Origin: JAICTV01 sp035634055
GTDB taxonomy: Bacteria > Planctomycetota > Phycisphaerae > Tepidisphaerales > Tepidisphaeraceae
NCBI GenBank assembly: GCA_035634055.1
Contig: DASQDR010000025.1
Location: 1 to 45,188 of the forward strand
Direction: 5' to 3'
DNA length: 45,188 bases
The notes under the pieces: model-generated
Seen by the model: the letters and a program-made list of their open reading frames with translations, nothing else
What the model was told of the DNA's origin: nothing
Database searches by the model: none
Position numbers and translations under genes: made by a program
Shown here: positions 32,067 to 40,455 of the stretch, piece after piece
Numbering within the stretch: position 1 is the stretch's first letter
Layout of the letters: each line of letters starts with the position of its first letter

Positions 32067-33800
32067 CTACAGATCCTCAACCCGCAGCTCGGTATCCGCG
32101 TGCTTCCACGCGGCCTTGAACTGCCGCTCGATCAGGCCGGCCTCGTGATCTTTCTGTTGCGCCTTAAGGCTGTGCATGAGCCCGAAGAGCGACCGCCCGC
32201 CGCGCGGGTTGCGCGACAGGTCGTCGCGGAAGACCTTCTCCGCCTCGGCGAACTTCCGCTGGCGGAGCAGCATCCCGCCCAGCGCCTCGCGCGACGGGGT
32301 GAGCCAGTCCGGCGGCTCGCTGTAGATCAGGTCGTCCTCCAGCGCGATCGCGCGAACGAGCAACTGGTGGGCGTCGGCGTGCTTCCTCTGAACCTCGGCG
32401 ATCTTCGCGTCCAGCGTGAGCTGCGCGATCTCCAGCACGGGATGGGCCTTGTTCAGCATGCCGAAGATGGTGTCCGGCGGGACCTGCGCCTTGATCGCGA
32501 GCAGGCGATCGCGCTCGCTGCCGGCGGCAGCGACGTCGCCGCGCTCCGCCTGCGCCACGCCGCGCGCGAAGTGCCACATGGCGCTGGTCAGCGGGAACGT
32601 CTTCTCATCGCCCGGCCGCTCGCTCCTGAGGATCTGGTCGAACTGGTTGAAGCGGACGAGCAGCCCGTAGCGCACGGCCGTGAACCCTTCGAGCATCGGC
32701 ATCGCCGGGACGTCCGGACCGGAGTGGGCGAACAGCTTGTCCGCTGCCTTCATCGCCTCGGCGAAGTTGCCGGATTGGCCCTGGGCGTAGGCGATGAAAT
32801 GGATGTTGTGCGGGTAGTACATGACCCAGTACGCGCCGTTCTTGCGGTCGGGGAGGTCGGCGAAGAACTTCTCGTCCGCCGCCACCGCCGCCTCGTTGCT
32901 GGTGACGGACGACTCGTGGTCGCCAACGCGGGCGTAAATGTGCGAGGGCATGTGGACCAGGTGCCCCGCCGCCGGCGCCGACACCGGCAGCCGCGCCGCC
33001 GCCTCCAGCGCGCGCTCCGGGTGGGCCGACGCTTCCACCGCGTGGATGTACAGGTGATTGGCGCCGATGTGGTCGGGGTCGCGCTTCAGCACCGACTCCA
33101 GCGCCGCGACGAGCTCCGGCGTCCCCTCGACCGGCTGATGGTCCTTGGTGTAAAGCTGCCAGGGCCTCAGGCACATCATCGCGTCGGCGAACAGCGTGGC
33201 CGCGTCGAGGTCGTCAGGGTATCGCTTCGTCAGGTCGCGCATGGCCGCGGCGTAATCGTTGGCCAGCTTCTTCAGGTCCGGGTTCTCGTCACCGCTGAAG
33301 CGCTTGGACAAGGCTTCGATGAACGCGCGCTCGTGGGCCGGGCCATCCTTTGAAAGCGCCAGCGCCTTCTGCACGTGCTCGAACGCCTCCTTCTCGCGCG
33401 CCGGGTCAACGTCGATGTTGTAGTTCGGCCCGAGCCCCAGCGCGATGCCCCAGTGGGCCATCGCCATTTTGGGGTCCAGCTCGGCCGCGCGGCGGAAGGA
33501 GCGGATGCCCTCGTCGTGGTTGAAGCCGTAGATGAGGACCATCCCCTGGTTGAAGAACTTCTGGGCCTCGGGGTTGGAGGTGGTGACGGCGAAGTGGTAA
33601 TCGCCCAGCCCGTCGATGAGCACCGCGCGCGGCGGGGCGGTCGCCGCCGCCGAGCCGTGGCCGGCGCCGTGGGACCCGCCGTGCGCCCCCCCGTGCGCCG
33701 CGCCGTGGCTTTGCGCGTTGTGGTTGGATTGATCCGCCGCCCGTGCCGCCGAACCGAGCGCGAACAGCGCCGCCAGGAGCAGTGAGGTGTAGTTTCGCAT
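32067..33800 (-). CDS. Secreted TPR protein with His-rich N-terminus
   Basis: 577 residues. Signal peptide (1-21), then a His/Gly/Ala stretch (27-48) in which histidines recur every four or five residues (H27, H32, H36, H40, H44, H48), a likely metal-binding or flexible tail. TPR-like helical repeats follow (NQGMVLIYGFNHDEGIRSF, AHWGIALGLG, and near the C-terminus QRKFAEAEKVFRDDLSRNP). A conserved-looking block, NHLYIHAVEASAH (248-260) and GHLVHMPSHIYAR (279-291), holds H249, H253, E256 and H280, H283, H287. This family of about 550 residues is widespread and uncharacterised as far as I know. A periplasmic metal site is an inference. Confidence 0.75.
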   Translation of the reverse strand: MRNYTSLLLAALFALGSAARAADQSNHNAQSHGAAHGGAHGGSHGAGHGSAAATAPPRAVLIDGLGDYHFAVTTSNPEAQKFFNQGMVLIYGFNHDEGIRSFRRAAELDPKMAMAHWGIALGLGPNYNIDVDPAREKEAFEHVQKALALSKDGPAHERAFIEALSKRFSGDENPDLKKLANDYAAAMRDLTKRYPDDLDAATLFADAMMCLRPWQLYTKDHQPVEGTPELVAALESVLKRDPDHIGANHLYIHAVEASAHPERALEAAARLPVSAPAAGHLVHMPSHIYARVGDHESSVTSNEAAVAADEKFFADLPDRKNGAYWVMYYPHNIHFIAYAQGQSGNFAEAMKAADKLFAHSGPDVPAMPMLEGFTAVRYGLLVRFNQFDQILRSERPGDEKTFPLTSAMWHFARGVAQAERGDVAAAGSERDRLLAIKAQVPPDTIFGMLNKAHPVLEIAQLTLDAKIAEVQRKHADAHQLLVRAIALEDDLIYSEPPDWLTPSREALGGMLLRQRKFAEAEKVFRDDLSRNPRGGRSLFGLMHSLKAQQKDHEAGLIERQFKAAWKHADTELRVEDL

Positions 33801-33833
33801 GGCGGCAGATTTCCACCATCTTGCCGCCGCCGC

Positions 33834-33846
33834 AAGTGTACTGCCG
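33834..33846 (-). promoter_or_regulatory. Candidate promoter element of the TPR gene
   Basis: On the minus strand CGGCAGTACACTT, with TACACT as a possible -10, 34 bp before the ATG. Twelve of 13 bases recur at 43740-43752 before the Gfo/Idh-AKR fusion gene. Confidence 0.35.
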
Positions 33847-33964
33847 GTACATCCCTGTTCAGGGAGACGCGCCGCCTCGCGCGCCGCGCGGCCGTTGGCT
33901 TAGCGGCATCACTGTGGTTTCTAATTACGCTGCAGTTGCGAGCCGTTACCATGCGGTCCGATCC

Positions 33965-36049
33965 ATGGGGCGACGGAACCGACAACCCACGCGCTGGCGG
34001 TGGTTCGGCCTGCTGGCGGCGCTGCTGCCGGTCGTGCTGATCCTAATGCTGTTCTGTGCCGAGGCTTTCGCCCGTGCGGGCGGCGGCGGGGGGTACAGCG
34101 GCGGCAGGTCCGGCGGGGGTGGAGGGCGAAGCGGCGGCGGCGGCGGCGGCGGGGACGGCGCGGTTTTCGAGATCCTCTTCTGGCTCGTCTTCCGCTACCC
34201 GCAGGTCGGCGTGCCGGTCCTGATTGGGGTGGTCGCCTTCGTCATCTACACCAAGCACGCCGGCACGCGCGAGTACGAGTCCGGCGTCATCCGCCGCGGG
34301 TCGATGGTGATGGACCTCAACCTCCGCGAGGCGATGCTCGGCCCGCTGCGCGAGGCGGACCCGGCGTTCGACGAGCGCGCCTTCGCCGCCCGCGTCACCC
34401 TCGCCTTCCACAAGATTCAATCCGCCTGGGCAGATCAGCAGCTCGCCCCCGTTCGCCCGTTCATTTCCGACGGCGTACATGAGCGGTTCAGCCTCCAGTT
34501 CGACGAGCAGAGGTTCCTCGGCTACCGCAACGCGATGGAGGACGTCGTCGTCCACGACGTTCACATCGCGCAGGTGCAGTCGGATCACCTGTTCGACCAG
34601 GTGAGCGTTCACGTGTCGGCCAGCGCGCGCGACTTCAAGGTCTCGCTGCGCGACGGCAAGGTGCTGGCCGGCTCGGACGATTCCGGCGACTTCGCCGAGG
34701 TCTGGTCGTTCCTGCGCCGCCGCGGCGTGCTTACCGCGGCCGCCGACAAGCCCGGGCTCATCGAGGGAAACTGCCCCAACTGCGGCGCCGGCCTCGAGAT
34801 GAACCAGAACGCCAATTGCCAGCATTGCGGCGCCCTGCTGCGCAGCGGGCAGTACGACTGGGTGCTGGCCGAGATCACGCAGGAGAGCGAGTGGGTGGCC
34901 GGGCGGCGCACGGACCTTCCCAGCGTGGCGCGGCTGGTGGCGCGCGACCCGAACTTCAACTTGCAGGACCTGGAGGACCGCGCCTCGGTGATGTTCTGGC
35001 GCCGCGCGGCGGCCGAGCGGCTGGGGAAGGTGGACCCGCTGCGCAAGATCGCCTCGGCGACGTTCAGCGAGTCGTACGCACGGCAGCTCCGCCCGCGCGA
35101 CGACGGCACGCGCGAGTACTTCGGCGAGTGCGCCGTCGGCTCGGTCGACACGCTTGGCGCGATCCTCAATGCCGCGGGCGAGTGGGACTACGCGCTGGTC
35201 GAGGTGCGCTGGTCGGGCACGGCGTTCCACGTCTCGCGCGACAACAAGGTCCGCCGGACCGACGACGCCACGCTGTCGCGCACGGTGTTCGAGCTGGCGC
35301 GGCGCAGCAGCGCGCGCAGCGACGCCGGGCACGCGATCTCCTCGGCCCACTGCCCAAGCTGCGGCGCGCCTGAGGCGGGCGGGGCGGGCGGGGCCTGCCC
35401 GTTCTGCGGAACGGTGCTCAACGACGGCACGCGCGACTGGGTGCTGACCGCCGTTCGCCTGCCGGCCGAGGCGCGACGGATGCTCCACGAGGCGGTGCAG
35501 GAGGAGGAGGCGACGAGGGCAGCGGCGAGGGTGGCGGCGGGGGAGGGCGCGCGATGGTCGCCTTCGGCGGCGGCGGCAGGCACGCCGGGCGCTGACAGCC
35601 TCGGACCGCTCGCCGTCGAGCTGCCGGCGGCCGCGCGCCCCGCGACGTCCACCGCCGGGCTGCTCGCGTGGATGATCCACATGGCGCTCTCCGACGGCCA
35701 GCTCGACCGGCGCGAGCACGACATGCTCTCCCGCGTCGCCGCCAAGCGCGCCGTCCCCCGCGCGCGGCTGGAAGCGATGATCGCCGCCGCCCGGCACGAG
35801 CACGTCGACCTGCCGCAGCCGGCCGACGCGCGCCAGTCCCGCGAGTGGATCCGCGCGATGGCGTCGGCGGCGCTGGCGGACGGAAAGCTCTCGAAGGACG
35901 AGTACCACTTGCTGCTCAGCACCGGCAGGCGCGCCGGGCTCGCCGAGTATGACGTCCGCGCGCTCGTGCGCAAGCTCCGGGCGGATACGTTTGCCGTCGC
36001 GAAGGAAGCGCTGCGGAACAACGACATGGGAAGCGGCAGACCCAGGTGA
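33965..36049 (+). CDS. Tim44-like/zinc-ribbon/TerB-like membrane protein
   Basis: 694 residues from ATG 33965; 74 more codons are open upstream but read as noise. Transmembrane helices at 13-36 and 68-95 flank a Gly/Ser stretch (39-65). Tim44-like domain 1 spans about 120-255 (FHKIQSAWADQQLAPVRPFI) and ends in a zinc ribbon, CPNCGAGL...CQHCGALL (270-291). A second Tim44-like domain (about 345-450) ends in another ribbon, CPSCGAPE...CPFCGTVL (463-485). After a linker, 565-680 is a TerB-like helical domain (WMIHMALSDGQLDRREHDML and ASAALADGKLSKDEYHLLL). Tim44-like domains bind membranes or peptides; TerB links to metal or stress sensing. Function of the whole is unknown. No strong ribosome site is visible. 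Confidence 0.78.
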   Translation: MGRRNRQPTRWRWFGLLAALLPVVLILMLFCAEAFARAGGGGGYSGGRSGGGGGRSGGGGGGGDGAVFEILFWLVFRYPQVGVPVLIGVVAFVIYTKHAGTREYESGVIRRGSMVMDLNLREAMLGPLREADPAFDERAFAARVTLAFHKIQSAWADQQLAPVRPFISDGVHERFSLQFDEQRFLGYRNAMEDVVVHDVHIAQVQSDHLFDQVSVHVSASARDFKVSLRDGKVLAGSDDSGDFAEVWSFLRRRGVLTAAADKPGLIEGNCPNCGAGLEMNQNANCQHCGALLRSGQYDWVLAEITQESEWVAGRRTDLPSVARLVARDPNFNLQDLEDRASVMFWRRAAAERLGKVDPLRKIASATFSESYARQLRPRDDGTREYFGECAVGSVDTLGAILNAAGEWDYALVEVRWSGTAFHVSRDNKVRRTDDATLSRTVFELARRSSARSDAGHAISSAHCPSCGAPEAGGAGGACPFCGTVLNDGTRDWVLTAVRLPAEARRMLHEAVQEEEATRAAARVAAGEGARWSPSAAAAGTPGADSLGPLAVELPAAARPATSTAGLLAWMIHMALSDGQLDRREHDMLSRVAAKRAVPRARLEAMIAAARHEHVDLPQPADARQSREWIRAMASAALADGKLSKDEYHLLLSTGRRAGLAEYDVRALVRKLRADTFAVAKEALRNNDMGSGRPR

Positions 36050-36198
36050 TCGTCGCCCGCGGCCGATCGCGCGGCACAGCGGCTGGCATTCCCGCCGCCA
36101 CCGCCCGCCGCCGCCTGTCGCATCCGCCGCCGCCCGCCCCCGCCGAGCTGTCGGCGCGGCGTCCTTGCCTGATCGCGTGTCGGCTGCTCACCACGTCT

Positions 36199-36204
36199 TA
36201 TAAT
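36199..36204 (+). promoter_or_regulatory. Candidate -10 box for the ABC transporter operon
   Basis: TATAAT, 56 bp before the ATG at 36261, in a 211-bp intergenic stretch that otherwise shows no gene. No -35 at standard spacing. Confidence 0.3.
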
Positions 36205-36260
36205 CCCCATCGCGCTTCCCACTGGAACACCCGGCCCGCGCGCGTGACGATACGTTCATC

Positions 36261-37043
36261 ATGATCAACGTCGTCGACGTCACGCACCATTACGGCGTGA
36301 AGCCGGTGCTCCGGCACGTCAACCTGCGTGTCGCCCCGGGGGAGGTGGTGGCGCTGATGGGCCCGAACGGGATGGGCAAGAGCACGCTGATGGCGGCGAT
36401 GGCGGGGGTGCTGTCGCCGCTGAAGGGTTACGTTGAGATCGACGGCCGCCGCCGCCGCGCCACGCCCGAGGACGAGCTGGCGATCCGCCGCCGCGTGGTC
36501 TACCTGCCCCCCAGCCCGTGGCTGCCGCAATCACTCACGCCGCGCGAGTGGCTCCTGGGCGTCGGGCGGCTGTACGAGATCGAAGACGACCGCCTGATGG
36601 ACCACGTCGGGCGGTTGCTCGAGCTGTTCAACCTCGGCGGGCAGGCGGACGAGGGGATCGGCTCGCTCTCCACCGGGCAGCAGAAGAAGGTCGCCATCTG
36701 CGGCACGCTGGTGACCGAGGCGCCGGTAATGCTGCTGGACGAGCCCTTCGCCGGCGGGCTGGACCCGAGCGGGCTGCTCGCGCTCAAGCGCGTGCTCCAG
36801 CGGCACGCGCGCGGCGACCGCTTCACCGTCGTCATGGCCACGCCGGTGCCGGAGCTGGTCGAGGAGGTGGCCGACAAGGTCGCGATCATCCGCGACGGGC
36901 AGATCATCGCCTTCGACACGATCGACGGCCTGCGCCGCTCGACCGGCGTCGGCGGGAAGCTGGACGCGGTGTACGAGCAACTGGTCAGCCCCGACACCGC
37001 CGGCAAGATCGATCGCTACTTCGCCGCCGAGGGCGGGCGATGA
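36261..37043 (+). CDS. ABC transporter ATP-binding protein
   Basis: 260 residues, a complete nucleotide-binding domain: Walker A GPNGMGKST (34-42), signature LSTGQQKKVAICGTLV, Walker B VMLLDEPFAGGLDPSG and the switch region TVVMATPVPELVEEV, where the usual H-loop His is not seen (ATP in its place). The D-loop GLDPSG is normal. It resembles the CcmA/NatA-type exporters that pair with a single membrane protein. The stop TGA overlaps the ATG of the next gene (ATGA at 37040-37043), so both are made together. Substrate unknown. Confidence 0.9.
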   Translation: MINVVDVTHHYGVKPVLRHVNLRVAPGEVVALMGPNGMGKSTLMAAMAGVLSPLKGYVEIDGRRRRATPEDELAIRRRVVYLPPSPWLPQSLTPREWLLGVGRLYEIEDDRLMDHVGRLLELFNLGGQADEGIGSLSTGQQKKVAICGTLVTEAPVMLLDEPFAGGLDPSGLLALKRVLQRHARGDRFTVVMATPVPELVEEVADKVAIIRDGQIIAFDTIDGLRRSTGVGGKLDAVYEQLVSPDTAGKIDRYFAAEGGR

Positions 37044-38167
37044 TCCGCTCGATCGCTGCCATTTTCTCCGGCGTTCGCGCGCTGGTGCCGATGCTGATCG
37101 CGCTGCTCCTGCCGCTGGCGGTGCTGGAAGCGGCGCCGGCGCTGGTGTACCAGACTTACGGCATCCACGACGCGAAGCTGTCGCACGCGGTCGGGCGGCT
37201 CCAGACGATCATCGCCTGCGGGTTCGCCGTCCATGCCGCGCTGCGCGTCGCGGGGCGGCACCCGAAGTGGCGCGGCGAATACCTGGCGTGGCTGATGACG
37301 ACGCCGTGGCGGCCGGGCCTCCCGCTGCCGCTCGGCTCGCCCGCGCCCGGGCCGCTCGATGGGGTGCGCATCCTGGCCATCACCGGCGTCGCCTCGCTCT
37401 TCCTCCAGCGCTTCGCCGCCGCGCCGCCGATCGTCTACGCCATCGCGTACGCGCTGGCCAGCGCCTTCAAGCTCCCGCGCGTGGGGCCGAAGCTGGCGGG
37501 CGTGGCGCTGTGGATGATCCTGGCGGCGATCGTGCGGGTGCGGACGGAGCTGTTGGCCGTCGCCGCGCTCGCGCTGGTGGCGTACGTGGTGGCGCGCTTC
37601 GGCATGCTCGCATCGCTGCGCGCGTACCCGTGGGGCGAGGACGAACCCAAGCCCCATCGGCCGTCGCTCGGCGCGTGGTTCGACAAGCTCAGCCCGCGCC
37701 CGCCCGAGCCGCACATCAGCCGCTTCGCCGGATTTGCATTGCCAATCGTGATCGGGTGGGCGCTTTACTGCCTCCTCGCCCGCGTGCAGCTCGAGAAGGG
37801 CGGCGAGATGAAGCTGGGCGTCTTCGTCGTCATGGGCATCGGCGGGGTGATTGCGGCCCTGGCGCGCTGGGCGGTCTACGGCGGCAACCACGTCTCACCG
37901 ATCTCGCTGGCGGGGCGGCTGCGAACCGGGCGCGTCATCCTCCCGCGGCACGACGTGGTGTTCGTCGCGCCGCTGGCCGGGGCGCTGCTTGCCGGCTTCA
38001 TGCCGCTCGCCCTGCTGTCCGCCGGCTGCTCGCCCGCCGCCGCCATCGGCCTCGCCGTCGCCGCGGCGCTCCTGGTCCTGATCAACGCCCCGCCCACGGT
38101 GGCGCGCTGGCAGCTCACCGCGCAGTGCCGCATCACCGAGCCGCCGCCGGGGACGGTGGAGACGTGA
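37040..38167 (+). CDS. ABC transporter membrane protein (predicted permease)
   Basis: 375 residues with about eight hydrophobic segments, for example LVPMLIALLLPLAVLEAAPAL, IVYAIAYALASAF, LAVAALALVAYVVARFGML and APLAGALLAGFMPLALL. No family-specific motif is clear; the link to transport comes from the ATGA overlap with the ATPase gene. KWRGEYLAWLMTTPWRPGLP (84-103) resembles the cytoplasmic coupling region in other planctomycete ABC permeases, which is a soft guess. A longer open frame upstream in the ATPase gene is an out-of-frame shadow. Confidence 0.7.
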   Translation: MIRSIAAIFSGVRALVPMLIALLLPLAVLEAAPALVYQTYGIHDAKLSHAVGRLQTIIACGFAVHAALRVAGRHPKWRGEYLAWLMTTPWRPGLPLPLGSPAPGPLDGVRILAITGVASLFLQRFAAAPPIVYAIAYALASAFKLPRVGPKLAGVALWMILAAIVRVRTELLAVAALALVAYVVARFGMLASLRAYPWGEDEPKPHRPSLGAWFDKLSPRPPEPHISRFAGFALPIVIGWALYCLLARVQLEKGGEMKLGVFVVMGIGGVIAALARWAVYGGNHVSPISLAGRLRTGRVILPRHDVVFVAPLAGALLAGFMPLALLSAGCSPAAAIGLAVAAALLVLINAPPTVARWQLTAQCRITEPPPGTVET

Positions 38168-38237
38168 CGTGTGCCGGCCGCGCGGTGGCGGCTAAAAAGC
38201 GAGCAGTTTACTTCGTAGCACAGTTCCGGGATTTTGC

Positions 38238-38266
38238 TTGACGGTATTCGTTGCAACGACTATCGT
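38238..38266 (+). promoter_or_regulatory. marR promoter with operator palindrome in the spacer
   Basis: -35 TTGACG (38238-38243), a 17-bp spacer, -10 TATCGT (38261-38266). The spacer contains the perfect 12-bp palindrome TCGTTGCAACGA (38248-38259), a fitting operator for the MarR-type repressor encoded directly downstream. The ATG at 38275 is only 8 bases after the -10, so the mRNA should be leaderless or nearly so. Confidence 0.65.
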
Positions 38267-38274
38267 TTCGCACG

Positions 38275-38742
38275 ATGTCGCTGGCCAAGGAGATCAAGAA
38301 GGCCAGGCCCTTCGAGTCGCTCGAGCAGGAGGCGATGCTCAACCTGCTCCGCACCGCCGACGTGCTCGCCGGGCAGATGATGGTCAGAGTGTTCAAGGCC
38401 CACGGGATCTCCGCCGCCCAGTACAACGTGCTGCGCATCCTGCGCGGCGCGGGCGAGAGCCTGGCGTGCGGGGAAATCGGCTCGCGGATGATCACGCGCG
38501 ACCCGGACATCACTCGGCTGCTCGACCGCCTGGAGAAGCGCGGCCTGATCAGCCGCGGCCGCGAGGAGAAGGACCGCCGCGTCGTCTGCACCCGCATCAC
38601 GGAGGCGGGCCTGAAGCTGCTGGCGGAAATCGACCCGTCCGTCCAGCAGGCCCACCGGCGCCAGCTCGGCCACATGGGTCCGCAGAAGCTCAAGCAGCTC
38701 ATCGCGCTGTTGGAAGAGGCGCGCGAACGAAGCGAAGGTTGA
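38275..38742 (+). CDS. MarR family transcriptional regulator
   Basis: 155 residues from ATG 38275 (MSLAKEIKKARPFESLEQEA); TTG 38251 would start inside the promoter and is rejected. The winged helix is clear: YNVLRILRGAGESLACGEIG, then SRMITRDPDITRLLDRLEKR as the recognition helix, and the wing GLISRGREEKDRRVVCTRIT. MarR dimers repress from palindromes and release on binding a small ligand or oxidation; there is no cysteine near the dimer face, so a ligand type is more likely than OhrR-like redox sensing. The YceI gene follows after 100 bp on the same strand, a common pairing in bacteria. Confidence 0.9.
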   Translation: MSLAKEIKKARPFESLEQEAMLNLLRTADVLAGQMMVRVFKAHGISAAQYNVLRILRGAGESLACGEIGSRMITRDPDITRLLDRLEKRGLISRGREEKDRRVVCTRITEAGLKLLAEIDPSVQQAHRRQLGHMGPQKLKQLIALLEEARERSEG

Positions 38743-38842
38743 AGTGCAGATATCGAAGCACGACGCACCCTAGGATTTTCTTCGATCCGCGCTCCAGCGC
38801 GTGCTGGTGCGCGACCGTCCGAGACCCTGGAAGGAGAACCCC

Positions 38843-39418
38843 ATGTGCATCCGTCATGCCCTTGCCGCCCTGGCGATCGCCGCGTCGGCCGCCGTTGGCA
38901 GCGCGTTCGCCGCTGACACCTACAAGATCGACCCGGAGCACGGCACCGTCATCTACCGCGTGTCGCACTTCAACCTCGGCAACGCCTACGGGCGGTTCAA
39001 CAAGCCGACGGGCACCGTGGTGCTCGACCCGGCCGACCCGACGAAGTCCAGCTTCACGCTTGAGGTTAAGACCGACAACATCGACACCGCCAACGAGAAG
39101 CGCGACCAGCACCTCAAGAGCCCTGACTTCTTCAACGCCAAGCAGTTCCCGACCATCACGTTCAAGAGCACGGCGGTGAAGTCGGCCGGCGACAACAAGT
39201 TCGAGGTGACCGGCGACCTCACGCTGCACGGCGTGACCAAGTCCATCACCGTCCCGATCATCAAGACCGGCGAGGCCGACACCAAGATGATGGGCTACCG
39301 CACTGGCTGGGAAGCCACCGCCGACATCAAGCGCAGCGACTTCGGCATGCAGGGCATGATCGGCCCCGTCGGCGACGACGTGCACCTGGTGATCTCCTTC
39401 GAAGCGGTGAAGGGGTAG
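38843..39418 (+). CDS. yceI: YceI family periplasmic lipid-binding protein
   Basis: 191 residues from ATG 38843, with AAGGAG 8 bases upstream. Signal peptide 1-24 (ALAALAIAASAAVGSAFA, then ADTYKIDPEHGTV). The lipocalin-like barrel is recognised by YRVSHFNLGNAYGRFNKPTG, NEKRDQHLKSPDFFNAKQFP, TGDLTLHGVTKSITVPI and RSDFGMQGMIGPVGDDV. YceI proteins bind isoprenoid or amide-type lipids in the periplasm and are often induced by base or drug stress. It probably answers to the MarR regulator upstream; whether they share a transcript is not settled. Confidence 0.92.
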   Translation: MCIRHALAALAIAASAAVGSAFAADTYKIDPEHGTVIYRVSHFNLGNAYGRFNKPTGTVVLDPADPTKSSFTLEVKTDNIDTANEKRDQHLKSPDFFNAKQFPTITFKSTAVKSAGDNKFEVTGDLTLHGVTKSITVPIIKTGEADTKMMGYRTGWEATADIKRSDFGMQGMIGPVGDDVHLVISFEAVKG

Positions 39419-39423
39419 GAATT

Positions 39424-39515
39424 AGTTGCCAGTTGTTAGTGGCCAGTTGACGGTCGTTTCGTGCAGGCCTCCCCGCAGCGGGGAGTGGCGCACTAGCAAC
39501 TAACAACTGGCAACT
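39424..39515. repeat. 17-bp inverted repeat with nested hairpin
   Basis: AGTTGCCAGTTGTTAGT (39424-39440) and its exact complement (39499-39515) flank a 58-bp loop that contains a second perfect hairpin, CTCCCCGC-A-GCGGGGAG (39469-39485). It begins 5 bp past the yceI stop. It may end that transcript, and it may belong to a dispersed repeat family of this genome; no second copy is in the window. Confidence 0.65.
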
Positions 39516-39535
39516 GGACTCTCTCCCAACGCCCG

Positions 39536-40432
39536 GTGCTCACCTTCCGCGACATCCTCTGGGGCATCGGCGCGCCGGCCGTGCTGGCGGCGGTGTTCGT
39601 GCTGTTGGCGCACGCGCCGCGGGCGCGGCGGAGGGAGCGGGACGCGCAGCCGTGGGGGGCGACGCTCGCGATCGTTGCGGCGTTCGCGACGGCGTTCGTG
39701 GCGATCGCGGGTCGCCCGGCCATTCCCCCGGTGACGGCAGAAGGTTGGCTGCCTTACCTGGCGGTGCCCGTCGCCATCTTGGGCGTCATCGCAACCGTGG
39801 CGGCGGGGCGGCGCGGGCGCGCGGGTGCGGCCGCCGCGTCGGTCATCCTGCTTCTGCTCACGGCGTTCCTGCTGGGCGGGCCGAAGCGGCAGTCCGCCGA
39901 GCCGCGCGAGGCGTGGACGCTCATCGCCATCGCCGCCGCCACTATGCTCGCATGGTGGGCAGCGATGGAGCCGCTGGCCCGTCGCCTTCGCGGGCCGACG
40001 CTCCCGCTGCTGCTCAGCGCCACCGCGGGCGTCACCGCGCTGGTATTGGTCGACACCGGCACCCAAACGCTCGGGCAAATCGCCGGCGCCGTCTCCGTCG
40101 CGCTCGGCACGATCGCGCTGCTCGCGCTGGTGCGCCTGCGAAACCTGACGCTAGCCCGCGGCGGGGTATTGGCGGTCGCGGTGCTGGTGCTCGGGCTCAT
40201 CCTGGTGGGCGAGACGCACTTCTACGGCTACATGGAACCGTCGCACGCCTTCCTGCTCGCGGCGGCGCCGCTGGCGGCGTGGCTGGGGCAACTCGTCCCG
40301 GCGCGGAAGCGGAAGCTCCGTTTCGCCGTCGCCGCACTCGCGGTCTTCGGCGTTTTGTCGATCCCGCTGGTCCCGGCCGTGAGGGGGCTGCACAAGACGA
40401 TGACCGAGCAGACGGAATCGTACGTGTACTGA
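39536..40432 (+). CDS. Integral membrane protein of unknown function
   Basis: 298 residues from GTG 39536, about nine transmembrane helices, for example ILWGIGAPAVLAAVFVLLAH, GATLAIVAAFATAFVAIAG, AAAASVILLLLTAFLLGG and GGVLAVAVLVLGLILVG. GETHFYGYMEPSHAFLLAA (near 228-246) holds the only conserved-looking polar motif. I do not recognise the family. The gene starts just after the inverted repeat and converges with the serine hydrolase gene, 23 bp apart. No ribosome site is obvious, so the true start could be slightly later. Confidence 0.6.
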   Translation: MLTFRDILWGIGAPAVLAAVFVLLAHAPRARRRERDAQPWGATLAIVAAFATAFVAIAGRPAIPPVTAEGWLPYLAVPVAILGVIATVAAGRRGRAGAAAASVILLLLTAFLLGGPKRQSAEPREAWTLIAIAAATMLAWWAAMEPLARRLRGPTLPLLLSATAGVTALVLVDTGTQTLGQIAGAVSVALGTIALLALVRLRNLTLARGGVLAVAVLVLGLILVGETHFYGYMEPSHAFLLAAAPLAAWLGQLVPARKRKLRFAVAALAVFGVLSIPLVPAVRGLHKTMTEQTESYVY

Positions 40433-40455
40433 GCCGCATCGCCGCGCTGCGCGCT

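Noticed and set aside
36518..37039. Upstream extension of the ABC permease frame
   Set aside because: It lies out of frame within the ATPase gene; ATG 37040 with ATGA overlap is the expected start.
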